Assembly: GCF_011927625.1 (NCBI RefSeq)
Contig: NZ_JAATIZ010000004.1
Coordinates: forward strand, 124,001 to 188,000
Source of the DNA: Paenalcaligenes hominis
Lineage (GTDB): Bacteria > Pseudomonadota > Gammaproteobacteria > Burkholderiales > Burkholderiaceae_B
DNA: 64,000 bases
Direction of reading: 5' to 3'
The notes beneath the pieces were generated by a model, which saw only the letters and a list, made by a program, of their open reading frames with translations, had not been told where the DNA came from and searched no databases. Position 1 is the first letter of the stretch, and each line of letters begins with the position of its first letter. Below, piece after piece: positions 1 to 8,643 of the stretch. The position numbers were made by a program, and so were the translations under genes.

Positions 1-1
1 C

Positions 2-430
2 TCAGAAACGAATGGCTCTCATCAAATTACCGGTAAATCAATTATTTTACCTAACAGCGTATTGTTAAGCGCTGTCATTAGTAATAACTCCAGTTTGAAT
101 ACCTATGTGATTGGCAATGTACGTTTAGCCGTGCCCTACGCGACTCCTCGCGAGGCCTTTACCCAGCTAGCTATCAAGGTAGCAACCGAAGTCTGCGAGC
201 CCTGGTCGCAAGATTCGTTAATGCATTTCCAACGGTTAGGTTCCATCGCCCTATTAGAAACCCCCTCAAACAAAGTCGAGGTTTTTTGGCACCCCGTCGA
301 CACCAAGCAACACTGGGTAGAGATTCGCTATACCGTACCCGTGGCCCAGCAGGAACACGTAGCCCAACGCATTCAAAACCAAATCTGGTTGCGCTATGGC
401 GATGAACTGATCGCAGCAAATCGAAGCTAA
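2..430 (+). CDS. MscS-family mechanosensitive channel, C-terminal part (5' end outside window)
   Basis: The reading frame is open from the left edge, so this is the 3' part of a longer gene; the TTG at 62 is not a credible start. The first visible residues include HQITGKSIILPNS and VISNNS. This matches the beta-domain of MscS channels, where an ITxRxTxLRT-type strand is followed by an IPNS loop and a buried N-x-S. The remaining 100 or so residues fit the mixed alpha/beta cytoplasmic C-terminus. Such channels open under membrane tension and release osmolytes during hypo-osmotic shock. The pore helices are not in the window, so the subfamily cannot be assigned. Confidence 0.7.
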   Translation, partial: SETNGSHQITGKSIILPNSVLLSAVISNNSSLNTYVIGNVRLAVPYATPREAFTQLAIKVATEVCEPWSQDSLMHFQRLGSIALLETPSNKVEVFWHPVDTKQHWVEIRYTVPVAQQEHVAQRIQNQIWLRYGDELIAANRS

Positions 431-509
431 ATGACCTAGATTTAACGCTAGCTCTTGGGATTCAGCAGTGCTAACGTAGAACTATTCTGTTCTTGTTTCG
501 AGTCTTTCT

Positions 510-1139
510 ATGAGCTTAGTCCTTGCTTTTATAGTCATAGCGATTGCCGTGCGTCGTACCGATTGGCGGGTACTTCATAATGACTCCGACCGCATTCAGC
601 TCGCTCTTATTGCCACCTTGATTTTAGGTTCTATATGGATGCTCCAAACTGGGATTCAGCCCGGGCTAAACATCCACTTTCTAGGCTTAACAACGTTGAC
701 TTTATGTCTGGGATGGCGCCTAGCGATTCTATGTGGCACGGTGGCCTTAGTGTTTGTGAGTCTACTGGGTATCAGTGCGTGGGATAGCTTTGGGGTTAAC
801 CTTTTACTAGGGGTCATCTGGCCAGTTTGTTTTACGTATTTTATTTTTTTACTGACCTATAGCTATTTGTCTAGGCATTTATTTATCTATACCTTTATTG
901 CCGGTTTTTTTAACGCCGCGCTGACTATCGCTGTGTCGATGCTAGCGTTTGGTTTGTATGCCTATTTTACTCATATGCACAGTTGGCTCATTATTGTGCA
1001 AGACTACCTTAGCATTTTACCTTTAGTCATGTTTCCTGAAGGCTTAATCAATGGTATGAGTCTAACCGCGTTAGTCATGTATAGACCCGAATGGGTATGT
1101 ACCTATTCAGACCGCGACTATTTATGCAAAAAAAAATGA
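510..1139 (+). CDS. CbiM/COG3235-like integral membrane protein (ECF-type permease family)
   Basis: A 209-residue, very hydrophobic protein with about six membrane segments. QPGLNIHFLGLTTLTLCLGW (residues 51-70) and the later LPLVMFPEGLINGM stretch are typical of the COG3235 group, which databases often name energy-coupling-factor permease because of distant similarity to CbiM cobalt transporters. The substrate is unknown. No ATPase or T-component gene lies beside it, so the transporter label rests on family resemblance only. The start is the ATG at 510; the upstream ribosome site is weak. It ends in a lysine run whose A-tract forms part of the shared terminator with the ferritin gene. Confidence 0.6.
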   Translation: MSLVLAFIVIAIAVRRTDWRVLHNDSDRIQLALIATLILGSIWMLQTGIQPGLNIHFLGLTTLTLCLGWRLAILCGTVALVFVSLLGISAWDSFGVNLLLGVIWPVCFTYFIFLLTYSYLSRHLFIYTFIAGFFNAALTIAVSMLAFGLYAYFTHMHSWLIIVQDYLSILPLVMFPEGLINGMSLTALVMYRPEWVCTYSDRDYLCKKK

Positions 1140-1166
1140 GCGCGGTACTTATAGCACGGCGCTCAT
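1127..1166. terminator. Bidirectional rho-independent terminator
   Basis: ATGAGCGC at 1136-1143 pairs with GCGCTCAT at 1159-1166. The A-run just before the stem becomes a T-run on the minus strand, so it mainly ends the ferritin-like gene coming from the right. It lies at the junction of two convergent genes. Confidence 0.6.
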
Positions 1167-1180
1167 CTCTTTATCTGGCT

Positions 1181-1711
1181 TTATAGACCTAATAGATCGC
1201 TCATTTCATCGGCGTGCTCTTCTTCAGAGGCCATGATTTCAACAAGCATTTGACGCGTTGTAGGATCTGAATCCCCGATCTCTACAATCATTTGACGATA
1301 AGATTCGATGGCAATGCGCTCGGCAATTAAATTAGCACGGATCATGTCTTTAATATCCATACTGGTGTCATACTCGGCATGGCTACGTTGTGTTAAGGTC
1401 GCTGGGTCAAGATCCGGCTCGCCATTCAGTTGTACAATGCGCTCTGCAATGCGATCTGCATGGGCTTGCTCTTGTTGAGCGTGCTCAAGAAACTCGGCCT
1501 TAATGGATTCGTTATGAATACCCGTAGCAGTAAAATAATGACGCATATAGCGCAGCACACAGACCCACTCTGTGGCCAATGCCTCGTTAAGCATAGAAAT
1601 AATTTTTTCTCTGTCACCTTGGTATCCTGAAGCGACAGCTCCGTCTTCAACATGCTTTCTGGCTGCTTCACGAATGGCTTCTACATCAAGAATGCTGTTC
1701 TGTTTACTCAT
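1181..1711 (-). CDS. Ferritin-like / bacterioferritin-type protein
   Basis: A 176-residue helical protein with the spaced acidic and histidine ligands of a ferritin-like di-iron four-helix bundle: EALATEWVCVLRY, then EHAQQEQAHADRI, ANLIAERIAIESYRQ and ASEEEHADEMSDL. It probably oxidises and stores iron or detoxifies peroxide in the cytoplasm. It is not a classical Bfr, which is about 158 residues with a heme methionine. The ATG at 1711 is preferred over the GTG at 1714 because AGGAGA at 1718-1723 sits 6 nt before it. A monocistronic unit is likely. Confidence 0.75.
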   Translation of the reverse strand: MSKQNSILDVEAIREAARKHVEDGAVASGYQGDREKIISMLNEALATEWVCVLRYMRHYFTATGIHNESIKAEFLEHAQQEQAHADRIAERIVQLNGEPDLDPATLTQRSHAEYDTSMDIKDMIRANLIAERIAIESYRQMIVEIGDSDPTTRQMLVEIMASEEEHADEMSDLLGL

Positions 1712-1825
1712 CACATATCTCCTGATAAATGGGTCTTTAAATCATGTCTGTATTCAGACCATTACTGACACCATACCAAGAGCCATGGACTTGCTAGGGT
1801 AAGCAAATGCAAGTGAATGTGTCTT

Positions 1826-2158
1826 TTATTGCTGCGACCATCCTAAAACAATCACGGCCATGCCAGATAAACTTAAGCCGGCTCCTACCACATCAAACCA
1901 AGACCAACTTGCTCCGTCAATCACTCGTAACCAAATCAAAGCCGTCACTACATAGACCCCGCCATAGGCGGCATAAACTCGTCCACTTGCTGCTGGATGC
2001 AGTGTTAACAGCCAAATAAATAAGGCGAGGCTAACCACACTGGGTACTAATAACCAAGGACTGCCCTTTTCTTTTAACCAGAGATACGGCAAATAACAGC
2101 CCACAATTTCTGCTAGCGCTGTGACAGCAAAAAGGGCCACTGTTTTAATCACTGTCAT
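1826..2158 (-). CDS. YnfA family small membrane protein
   Basis: A 110-residue protein with four predicted membrane helices, matching the UPF0060/YnfA family in full length. Recognisable segments are [16 protein letters not shown] near the N-terminus and [20 protein letters not shown] in the middle. YnfA proteins are related to small multidrug-resistance exporters, and some members have been linked to drug efflux; the substrate here is unknown. Its start codon overlaps the stop of the upstream TPR gene by 4 nt (ATGA), so the two are translationally coupled. Confidence 0.85.
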   Translation of the reverse strand: MTVIKTVALFAVTALAEIVGCYLPYLWLKEKGSPWLLVPSVVSLALFIWLLTLHPAASGRVYAAYGGVYVVTALIWLRVIDGASWSWFDVVGAGLSLSGMAVIVLGWSQQ

Positions 2159-2481
2159 GCCGAACGCTGCTTGGCAATACGCCGTAAAAACACATCAATC
2201 ATTTTTACGGTTTGAATATCACCACGTGTTTCAGCGGTAATGCGTGCCGTTTCAAATACGTCATGGGCTTTTGTTAGATCGCCTACTTCAAAATAACTAC
2301 GCCCTAACCAAAACCCTGAACTGGAGTGGGTGGGATCCAGCTCTAGCGCACGTTTTAAATGCATTATGGCTTTTTCATACTGCTCTTGCTCTGCATAGGC
2401 TTTGCCCAAACCAAATCGTAATAGCAAATTATCTTGGCCTGTGTTTAGCATGTCTTCGAGTCGCGTAACTAAGTCTGACAT
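2155..2481 (-). CDS. Small tetratricopeptide-repeat protein
   Basis: A 108-residue soluble protein containing about two to three TPR units, for example the [20 protein letters not shown] and [12 protein letters not shown] segments. TPR proteins act as protein-protein adaptors; the partner is unknown. It has no signal peptide, so it should be cytoplasmic. It is the first gene of a two-gene unit with ynfA. An AAAGGAGA ribosome site lies just before the ATG. Confidence 0.75.
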   Translation of the reverse strand: MSDLVTRLEDMLNTGQDNLLLRFGLGKAYAEQEQYEKAIMHLKRALELDPTHSSSGFWLGRSYFEVGDLTKAHDVFETARITAETRGDIQTVKMIDVFLRRIAKQRSA

Positions 2482-2643
2482 GGTTATCTCCTTTAACTAA
2501 GCGAAAACAAACTTAGCATAATTTGTTGCACTCAGCCCGAATACACCTACAGGGTCTCTTTAATTACTTGCCATTTAGCCCTTTCATTATATAAATTAAT
2601 ATTATATATTAATACATCTCAATAATTCGTAAAAGGAACATGT

Positions 2644-3069
2644 ATGTTACGGTTTGATGTCCCTCCTGTTTGGTCCAATGTGGCGCGCTGGGAAGCATTT
2701 ATTAGTTTTGTTATTAGTGGCTTGGCGCTTATTTATAGCCCTTGGTTCATGGTTATTCTCTTTATTCAAGGTACTGTGCGAGGGTTTATTAAACCTCAAG
2801 CCTGTCCCGCACACCGCCTTTGGCATGCCAGCTTCGAACGATTAGGTTGGGGTGGACATAAAGAAAATGCAGGCGCCAAAATGTTTGCCAACAAAGTGTT
2901 AGCGTTTGCCTCAGCCGTTGCGCTAATCGCTAATGCACTAGGCAGTCCAATGTGGCAAGTCCCCGTTTCCGCTTTATTGCTCTTTACCACCTTAGAGTGG
3001 GCGTTTTCTTTTTGTGCAGCATGCTGGGTTTACGGCACCTGGTATCGCTGGTTCCCACCTAAAGCGTAA
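2644..3069 (+). CDS. DUF4395 family membrane protein
   Basis: A 141-residue membrane protein with about four hydrophobic segments. The FCAACWVYG motif near the C-terminus is the conserved cysteine pair typical of DUF4395 proteins, and QACPAHRLWH in the middle gives a further cysteine and histidines. These proteins are often encoded near sulfur or redox genes, which fits the sulfur locus that follows, but no biochemical role is known to me. The ATG at 2644 follows an AAAGGAA ribosome site. Confidence 0.75.
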   Translation: MLRFDVPPVWSNVARWEAFISFVISGLALIYSPWFMVILFIQGTVRGFIKPQACPAHRLWHASFERLGWGGHKENAGAKMFANKVLAFASAVALIANALGSPMWQVPVSALLLFTTLEWAFSFCAACWVYGTWYRWFPPKA

Positions 3070-3121
3070 ACGTTTGCCCGTAGGCGAACCTTACTGTAGT
3101 CCTTCAGTGGTTAATCGGCAT

Positions 3122-3149
3122 TTGACGTTGACTTAATTTTGGCTATACT
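3122..3149 (+). promoter_or_regulatory. Candidate sigma-70 promoter of the FCSD/sox operon
   Basis: TTGACG at 3122-3127 and TATACT at 3144-3149 are separated by 16 bp and lie about 67 nt before the first flavoprotein start. This is a good match to a housekeeping promoter. Confidence 0.55.
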
Positions 3150-3216
3150 GGCGGCTGATCAAGTTTTGATTATCCATTTATTGGCGTATGTCATGGCATG
3201 ACTACGAGGAGACCTC

Positions 3217-4542
3217 ATGAATCGCAGACATTTTATGTTGGCGACGCCTACTATTGCCTTAGGTTCGCTAGCTTTACCCGCTTCTTCTTTGGCCACGCCG
3301 GCTATTCATTCCCAACAGCAGCTTGTTGCCCGTAGCGGCAGTGGCCCTCGTGTGGTCATTTGTGGTGGGGGTTGGGGTGGTATGACCGCAGCACGGTACA
3401 TAAAAGAACTCATCCCCAACGCTGACGTTATTTTACTTGAACGTAATCCGACCTTTTGGTCTGGCCCCATGAGCAACAAATGGCTGATTGATATTGTGAA
3501 CACAGATTTTGTGAATCACGATATGCTCAATCCAGCCAATAAATACGGCTATACCCTTATTAATACCGAAGTCAATGCCATTGAGCGTGATAAAAAAATA
3601 GTGCGCACCACGCATGGTATGGTGGATTACGACTTCTTGATTTTGTCAGGCGGCATTCGTAATGCGTACGAGGCGTGGTTTGGCGATGATAAAGTAGCGG
3701 CAGAATACACTCGCAAGCATTTTCCTAATGCGTATATTCCCAACGCAGAAATGTTTGCTTTAAAGAGCAAACTGAAAAACTTCAAGGGTGGCACGATGGT
3801 CATGACCTTACCGCCTCCCCCGCATCGCTGCCCGCCTTCCCCGTATGAGCGAGCCTGTTTAATGGCGTGGCACATGAAAGCCAATCAGGTACCAGGCAAA
3901 ATTATTATTTTAGACCCCAAGCCAAATCTGGCGCCGATTGGCGAAGGTTACCGAGCGGCTTTCGAAGAGCTGTACCCGGATATTATTACCCATGTGCCTA
4001 ATGCAGTGGTGAAAGAGGTAGACCCATTCAACAAGCATATTAAAACAGCGGCAGGCGATTTTGATTTCGATGACGCGGTGTTAATGCCGCCTCATCAGGC
4101 GGCTGACATGGTGCGCTATGCGGATTTAATTGGTACAGGACCTGATGGCAAACCTACAGGTTGGGCCGATATTGATCCGCGTTACTTTACCGCCAGAGGT
4201 GATGACAGCGTCTACGTAGTAGGCGACTGCATGGGGTTTATTTCCGATCAGTTTGGCCACTACCCAAAAAGTGCGCACGTAGCACACGCTATTGCAAAAA
4301 TCGTATCGCAAAATATTGCCGAGCGCGTAGCAGATAAAGAAGTTATACCGGTCTTACCTGATAACCTCTGTTACATGATGGTCAATGCCGACCCCCAAGA
4401 AGAAATTTCGGTTAAGTTTGAATACGAGCTAGATCCTAACGGCAAGGTGCTACAAACCCAAATCGATATGGATGTCCGTACCAACGACCTGGTTAAAGAT
4501 GACTTCAATTGGATTAAGAGCCGCTTTGATGACTTTCTCTAA
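3217..4542 (+). CDS. FCSD-type flavoprotein lacking the covalent-FAD cysteine
   Basis: A 441-residue NAD(P)/FAD-dependent oxidoreductase of the flavocytochrome c sulfide dehydrogenase flavin-subunit family, expected to act in the periplasm. A twin-arginine signal starts at NRRHFM. The FAD dinucleotide fold begins at VVICGGGWGG (47-56) and the second FAD motif is VYVVGDC (332-338). The two cysteines expected for the redox disulfide are C205 (HRCPPSPYER) and C385 (NLCY). Canonical FccB proteins carry a cysteine in a TCPFSN-like motif that binds FAD covalently; here the same place reads SGPMSN (82-87), so FAD is probably bound non-covalently. It directly precedes and overlaps soxY. FccB- or SoxF-like function is inferred. 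Confidence 0.85.
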   Translation: MNRRHFMLATPTIALGSLALPASSLATPAIHSQQQLVARSGSGPRVVICGGGWGGMTAARYIKELIPNADVILLERNPTFWSGPMSNKWLIDIVNTDFVNHDMLNPANKYGYTLINTEVNAIERDKKIVRTTHGMVDYDFLILSGGIRNAYEAWFGDDKVAAEYTRKHFPNAYIPNAEMFALKSKLKNFKGGTMVMTLPPPPHRCPPSPYERACLMAWHMKANQVPGKIIILDPKPNLAPIGEGYRAAFEELYPDIITHVPNAVVKEVDPFNKHIKTAAGDFDFDDAVLMPPHQAADMVRYADLIGTGPDGKPTGWADIDPRYFTARGDDSVYVVGDCMGFISDQFGHYPKSAHVAHAIAKIVSQNIAERVADKEVIPVLPDNLCYMMVNADPQEEISVKFEYELDPNGKVLQTQIDMDVRTNDLVKDDFNWIKSRFDDFL

Positions 4543-5035
4543 GCTTCCTTCTGTGCATTTCCAACAGCGGCGTCAGGTGCTAGGTCTGGCTCTAGCCGGT
4601 TTTACTACGCTGACATTACCCACGAGTTTGCATGCGACAACTGTGGTGCAGCAACTGCTACAGGCAGCGAGCCCAGCGGATGTAAAAGCTGAGGTGGATG
4701 CCTTCTTACAAGGCGCCACTCCAAATCAAACGGGGCTTAAACTACAGCTTCCTGCTTTAGGCGACAACCCAGCCGCAGTTCCTGTGAAGGTGGTGTTCGA
4801 CTTGCCTATTTCTCGTGATTTGTACTGCGAAGAACTCATCGTCTTGGCCGAACGCAACCCTAAGCCCTTAGCTTGTCGCTTCCAGTTTACTCCTGCGGCA
4901 GGAACTACCGAAGTGGCTGTGCGTTTGCGTCTCATCGAGTCACAAACCATTCAGGCACTCGCTCGAATGAGCGATGGTCAGTATCTAATTGCCCAACAAG
5001 CCATCACCGTTACGGCCGGTGGCTGTGGCATGTAA
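4529..5035 (+). CDS. soxY: SoxY sulfur-carrier subunit
   Basis: A 168-residue Tat-exported protein (QQRRQVLGLALAGF near residue 15). It ends AGGCGM, matching the C-terminal GGCGG swinging arm of SoxY with the last glycine replaced by methionine. In Sox systems the arm cysteine (C166 here) carries the sulfur substrate as a thioconjugate, in a heterodimer with SoxZ. The ATG at 4529 puts the signal peptide at the N-terminus and overlaps the flavoprotein gene by 14 nt; the earlier in-frame GTG at 4472 would add 19 residues inside that gene and is unlikely. soxZ follows after 9 nt. Confidence 0.9.
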   Translation: MTFSKLPSVHFQQRRQVLGLALAGFTTLTLPTSLHATTVVQQLLQAASPADVKAEVDAFLQGATPNQTGLKLQLPALGDNPAAVPVKVVFDLPISRDLYCEELIVLAERNPKPLACRFQFTPAAGTTEVAVRLRLIESQTIQALARMSDGQYLIAQQAITVTAGGCGM

Positions 5036-5044
5036 GGAAGCAAG

Positions 5045-5371
5045 ATGAGTAAGCCTCGTATTTGGATAAGCAATGCAACACCTAAAAAAGACGAGCTGGT
5101 GCGTGTGCGTGCCTTAGTTGAACACCGCATGGAAAGTGGCTTCCGGCAACATGCCGATGGCAGTGTTATTGCGCGCCAGATCATCCATACCTTTACCGCC
5201 CATCTCAACGATGAGTTGCTGTTTAGTTGGTCACCTGAAACGGCCGTGTCACAAAACCCTTATATCGAATTCACTTTCATAGCGTTTGCGTCAGGTGAAC
5301 TGAGACTCACCTGGGAAGATGATGAAGGTGAAATCATCCAAGGCAACGCGGAATTAACCCTAAGCGCATAA
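5045..5371 (+). CDS. soxZ: SoxZ thiosulfate-oxidation complex subunit
   Basis: A 108-residue protein covering the whole SoxZ family, starting KPRIWISNATPKKDELVRV, with an Ig-like beta-sandwich pattern. It has no signal peptide, as expected, because it is co-exported with SoxY through the SoxY Tat signal. The SoxYZ heterodimer carries the sulfur intermediate. An AAGGAAG site precedes the ATG. SoxXA, SoxB and SoxCD are not encoded nearby, so complete thiosulfate oxidation is not supported by this window. Confidence 0.9.
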   Translation: MSKPRIWISNATPKKDELVRVRALVEHRMESGFRQHADGSVIARQIIHTFTAHLNDELLFSWSPETAVSQNPYIEFTFIAFASGELRLTWEDDEGEIIQGNAELTLSA

Positions 5372-5379
5372 ATCCAGAT

Positions 5380-5414
5380 AAAGCAATAAAGCTCAGCCTT
5401 TATTGCTTTGTTTT
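5380..5414 (+). terminator. Rho-independent terminator after soxZ
   Basis: A 12-bp stem (5380-5391 with 5398-5409) and a 6-nt loop are followed by G and a run of five T. It separates the first flavoprotein-soxYZ unit from the cytochrome-flavoprotein unit, either as a true stop or as an attenuator. Confidence 0.7.
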
Positions 5415-5428
5415 TACTAGCGATTGTT

Positions 5429-5779
5429 ATGAAACCATTCACTACTTTTCTGTGTAAAGTGGCGGGCAGCCTATTGCTTGTGTTCAGCACGACGGCTTTA
5501 GCACAGTCCACCACTCGTACTTTTGATGTGAGCGTATTGGCCGCAGCCTGTGCTAATTGTCACGGTCCCGCGGGGCGCTCCACCACTGCCATTCCGTCAT
5601 TAGCCGGCCAGCCTGAAGCTCTATTACGCCAACAGCTACTGGCCTTCAAAACAGACCCTCCCGCTTATACTACCGTTATGGACCGCTTGGTTGCCGATCT
5701 TAGTGAGGCACAACTGGCAGCAGTAGCGCGCTACTTTTCTCAAATAGAAATAACCCCTAAAGCAGGAGTGACGCCATGA
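5429..5779 (+). CDS. Monoheme class I cytochrome c (FCSD cytochrome partner)
   Basis: A 116-residue secreted cytochrome c: signal peptide to about residue 26 (ending ALAQ), one heme motif CANCH (41-45) and a likely axial methionine at VMDR (M84). Its stop overlaps the start of the next flavoprotein (ATGA), which makes it the natural electron acceptor subunit of that enzyme. The well-studied Allochromatium FccA has two hemes and is about twice as long, so this is the short form. The ATG at 5429 is chosen because the upstream in-frame TTG (5408) lies in the terminator stem. The ribosome site is weak. Confidence 0.85.
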   Translation: MKPFTTFLCKVAGSLLLVFSTTALAQSTTRTFDVSVLAAACANCHGPAGRSTTAIPSLAGQPEALLRQQLLAFKTDPPAYTTVMDRLVADLSEAQLAAVARYFSQIEITPKAGVTP

Positions 5780-7083
5780 GCACCATCCCAAATCCAAAAA
5801 GACGCCAATGGTTACGCCATATTGGTAGTAGCGCTCTAGCAGGGGCCGCAGTGGTGTCAGCACCGAGTCTGGCGCGTACACCTACGCATCGGGTGGTGAT
5901 TGTAGGTGGGGGCTTTGGGGGAGCCACAGCGGCGCGTTATATTAAACAACGCTTGCCCCAAGCCGAGGTTAGCCTTATTGAAGCACAAGCTCAGTATTAC
6001 ACCTGCCCATTTAGTAATCTGTACCTTGGCGGTTTAAAAGATTTTGATGAATTGGGACATGACTTTTCTAACCTAGCGGCGCAAGGCATTCGAGTTATCA
6101 CCGATTTAGCCACAGCCGTCGATACTGAGCAAAAACGCGTCCATCTCGCTCATCACGCCGCCATCCATTACGACAAACTTCTTTTAGCCCCAGGCATTGA
6201 TTTCAAATGGAATGCGCTTGAAGGCTATGATGAAGCGGCCAGTTTGTTGGCGCCGCATGCCTGGAAAACGGGTCCTCAAACTCAACGTCTAAAAAAGCAG
6301 CTTGAGGCCATGCCCGATGGCGGCTTATTTATTTTGGTCGCACCAGAAAATCCATTTCGCTGCCCTCCTGGGCCCTACGAACGCGTCAGTATGATTGCTC
6401 ATTACTTTAAGCAACATAAGCCGCGCTCTAAGATTCTTATCCTTGATGCTAAAGATGCGTTCTCGAAACAGGCCCTCTTCCAACAAGGTTGGCAGCAACA
6501 TTATGGCTCCATGATTGAGTGGATCCCTTTTGCCCAAGATGGAAAAGTGGTCCGTGTCGATGCCAACCGCTTACAAGTGGAAACTGAATTTGGCACGGTG
6601 CATCAAGCCGATGTGCTCAATGTGATTCCGCCTCAACAAGCAGGTGCCATTGCCGTTCAGGCTGGGGTCACCGATAACAGTGGTTGGGTACCCGTTGATA
6701 GTAGCAATTTTGCATCGCAGCAAGTCGCTGATGTGTATGTGGTGGGTGATGCAAGCATTGCCTCGCCCATGCCCAAATCCGGCTTTGCCGCTAATGCTCA
6801 GGCTAAGGTGGCAGCAACAGCTATTGTTAATGACTTACTCGGCCAAGACCCTGCCCAAGCTTTTTATGCCAACACATGTTATAGCCTTATCGCCCCCCAC
6901 CATGGCATTTCTGTTGCCAATGCCTATGTAGCCGATGAGACCCACGTAATAGAAACCTCAGGGGGGGTGAGTCCTTTAGATGGCTCAGCTGCCTTTAGGC
7001 AAAAAGAAGCCGATTACGGTGCGGCTTGGTATAAAGCCATCAGCCAAGACATTTGGAATTCCCCTTTAGTTAAGGCGACATAG
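5776..7083 (+). CDS. fccB: FCSD flavoprotein subunit with complete cysteine set
   Basis: A 435-residue flavoprotein with a Tat-type signal (KRRQWLRHIG), FAD fold VVIVGGGFGG (40-49) and VYVVGD (320-325). It has the cysteine for covalent FAD in YYTCPFSN (C77) and the redox disulfide pair C196 (FRCPPGPYER) and C368 (NTCYS). In this family sulfide is oxidised at the disulfide/FAD site and electrons pass to the cytochrome subunit, encoded just upstream with a 4-nt overlap. It is clearly paralogous to the protein at 3217-4542, which lacks the FAD cysteine. Confidence 0.9.
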   Translation: MSTIPNPKRRQWLRHIGSSALAGAAVVSAPSLARTPTHRVVIVGGGFGGATAARYIKQRLPQAEVSLIEAQAQYYTCPFSNLYLGGLKDFDELGHDFSNLAAQGIRVITDLATAVDTEQKRVHLAHHAAIHYDKLLLAPGIDFKWNALEGYDEAASLLAPHAWKTGPQTQRLKKQLEAMPDGGLFILVAPENPFRCPPGPYERVSMIAHYFKQHKPRSKILILDAKDAFSKQALFQQGWQQHYGSMIEWIPFAQDGKVVRVDANRLQVETEFGTVHQADVLNVIPPQQAGAIAVQAGVTDNSGWVPVDSSNFASQQVADVYVVGDASIASPMPKSGFAANAQAKVAATAIVNDLLGQDPAQAFYANTCYSLIAPHHGISVANAYVADETHVIETSGGVSPLDGSAAFRQKEADYGAAWYKAISQDIWNSPLVKAT

Positions 7084-7084
7084 T

Positions 7085-8098
7085 GTGGATAGCCCTCATT
7101 CTCTTTCACTTTTATTAGGCCTTGCCATTGGGTTAGTGTTTGGCGTAACGGCACAGATAACAAAGTTTTGTTTTTATCGTGGTCTGAAGCAACACTGGGA
7201 GCATCAACAAGGCGTGCAGTTACACAGCTTTTTTTTCGCTTTGTGTGTGGCGTTAGTAGGGACGCAGCTTAGCGCTGCCTTAGGCTGGATTGATCTCAAC
7301 CCATCGATCTATCGCAGCCCTACTTTTTCGTGGTTATTACTACCACTAGGTGGTGTGGTGTTTGGGTATGGAATGGCGTTAGCAAATGGATGTGGCGCGC
7401 GCGCTTTAGTCCGGCTAGGTGAAGGAAATTTACGCTCTCTGGTGGTGTTGGGTAGCTTAGGAATTACTGCCCTCACTACGTTGACTGGACTGCTCGCCCC
7501 CGTACGTCATACGCTGCAAGTCAGCACCACGGTGCAACTACCCCACAGTAGCCTTAGTCATTTGCCTTGGTCATGGTTATGGATAGGACTACTTGTCGTA
7601 CTTTTACTGGGGTATGTCTGGCGTGCCCCTACCACCCCTACGCGTAACCGGGATTTATTTGGGGCAGCGATCATCGGCCTTTTGATTGTCTTAGGTTGGT
7701 TAAGCACAGGCTGGTGGGCAGCCGACCCGTTTGATCCCCAACCACTTAGCTCCCTTAGTTTTGTTGTACCCGTGGGGCAAAGTATTCAATACAGTATGTT
7801 GGCAACGGGCATGGAGGCCAAATTTGCTGTAGTCGTGGTGCTAGGGCTAGTCCTGGGCTCACTGTGTAGTGCCTTAGTACGCCGCCGCTTTCAATGGGAA
7901 GGGTTTACGACCACACCACAATTAGTGCGCGCGGTGTTAGGAGGTGCGCTGATGGGAATAGGCGGAGTATTTGCGGTAGGTTGTACGATAGGCCAAGGTC
8001 TGAGCGGTATCTCGACCTTGGCATATAGTTCTATGCTGAGCTTAGCCTGCATCACGTTGGGTGCCTGGCTACATCAGCGGCTGCATAGCCGCCCTTAG
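7085..8098 (+). CDS. YeeE/YedE family sulfur-compound transporter
   Basis: A 337-residue polytopic membrane protein of the YeeE/YedE family. Family cysteines are visible as KFCF (C29), ANGCGARALVRLGEGN (C103) and AVGCTIGQGLSG (C300); in YeeE such cysteines pass thiosulfate through the membrane. It starts with GTG one base after the fccB stop, so it is the last gene of the cytochrome-fccB unit. It probably imports thiosulfate or a related sulfur species made or used by the locus. It converges on the next gene and their stop codons overlap by 4 nt. Confidence 0.85.
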   Translation: MDSPHSLSLLLGLAIGLVFGVTAQITKFCFYRGLKQHWEHQQGVQLHSFFFALCVALVGTQLSAALGWIDLNPSIYRSPTFSWLLLPLGGVVFGYGMALANGCGARALVRLGEGNLRSLVVLGSLGITALTTLTGLLAPVRHTLQVSTTVQLPHSSLSHLPWSWLWIGLLVVLLLGYVWRAPTTPTRNRDLFGAAIIGLLIVLGWLSTGWWAADPFDPQPLSSLSFVVPVGQSIQYSMLATGMEAKFAVVVVLGLVLGSLCSALVRRRFQWEGFTTTPQLVRAVLGGALMGIGGVFAVGCTIGQGLSGISTLAYSSMLSLACITLGAWLHQRLHSRP

Positions 8099-8499
8099 GC
8101 AGTTTCTACGCACACGCCTTGCTCTGCGAACACATCTTGAGCCACACGCAATGCATTTAAAGCGCGCGGAAAGCCTACATACGGGATCAAATGCATAATG
8201 CAACCCACGATTTCCTTAGGACTAAGGCCTACATTAAGACCCGTTACTACATGCATACCTATTTGAGGTGTGCCTTGGGCCACTAAAGCCGAAATCGTGG
8301 TTAATACTTTTTGCTTGTTGTCTAAGCCAGGGCGGTCATAGACATCACCAAAAGCAAACTCCACAACCCAACGTTCTAAATCCGGCGCCACGTCTTTGAA
8401 GCCGGCCCCAATATCCATGTGGCCGGTTTCATTCTCTGGCGTGGGCACAGTGAGCTCTTTGAGTTTATTTAATCCTTTTTGGTATTTATCGCTTGTCAT
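8095..8499 (-). CDS. Carboxymuconolactone decarboxylase family protein
   Basis: A 134-residue all-helical protein of the CMD/AhpD-like superfamily, with the central QKVLTTISALVAQGTPQIGMHV and GLSPKEIVGCIMHLIPYVGFPRAL segments of the short CMD form. It lacks the CxxC pair of AhpD peroxidase partners, so it resembles 4-carboxymuconolactone decarboxylase-like enzymes, but no aromatic pathway genes surround it. The ATG at 8499 is taken as the start; a GTG at 8511 is possible. It stands alone between the sulfur and cellulose loci. Confidence 0.75.
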   Translation of the reverse strand: MTSDKYQKGLNKLKELTVPTPENETGHMDIGAGFKDVAPDLERWVVEFAFGDVYDRPGLDNKQKVLTTISALVAQGTPQIGMHVVTGLNVGLSPKEIVGCIMHLIPYVGFPRALNALRVAQDVFAEQGVCVETA

Positions 8500-8643
8500 G
8501 GTTCTTATCACTAAAAATGGTCAGACCCTTGATCTTAACAAATGCCTCGTAAACTAAGTACCCACCCCCTTTTCAAAGCAAGCTTCAATAAGGTATCTCT
8601 TCTTACAGGAGGTAGTATCGGGGCTACCGTTAACATCAAACCA

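Noticed and set aside
1807-2468. Plus-strand frames opposite ynfA and the TPR gene
   Set aside because: They are antisense shadows of two genes with clear family matches.
4472-4528. An N-terminal extension of soxY
   Set aside because: It would place 19 residues before the Tat signal and lie fully inside the flavoprotein gene.
5408-5428. A TTG start for the cytochrome c gene
   Set aside because: It lies within the terminator stem after soxZ; the ATG at 5429 gives a normal signal peptide.
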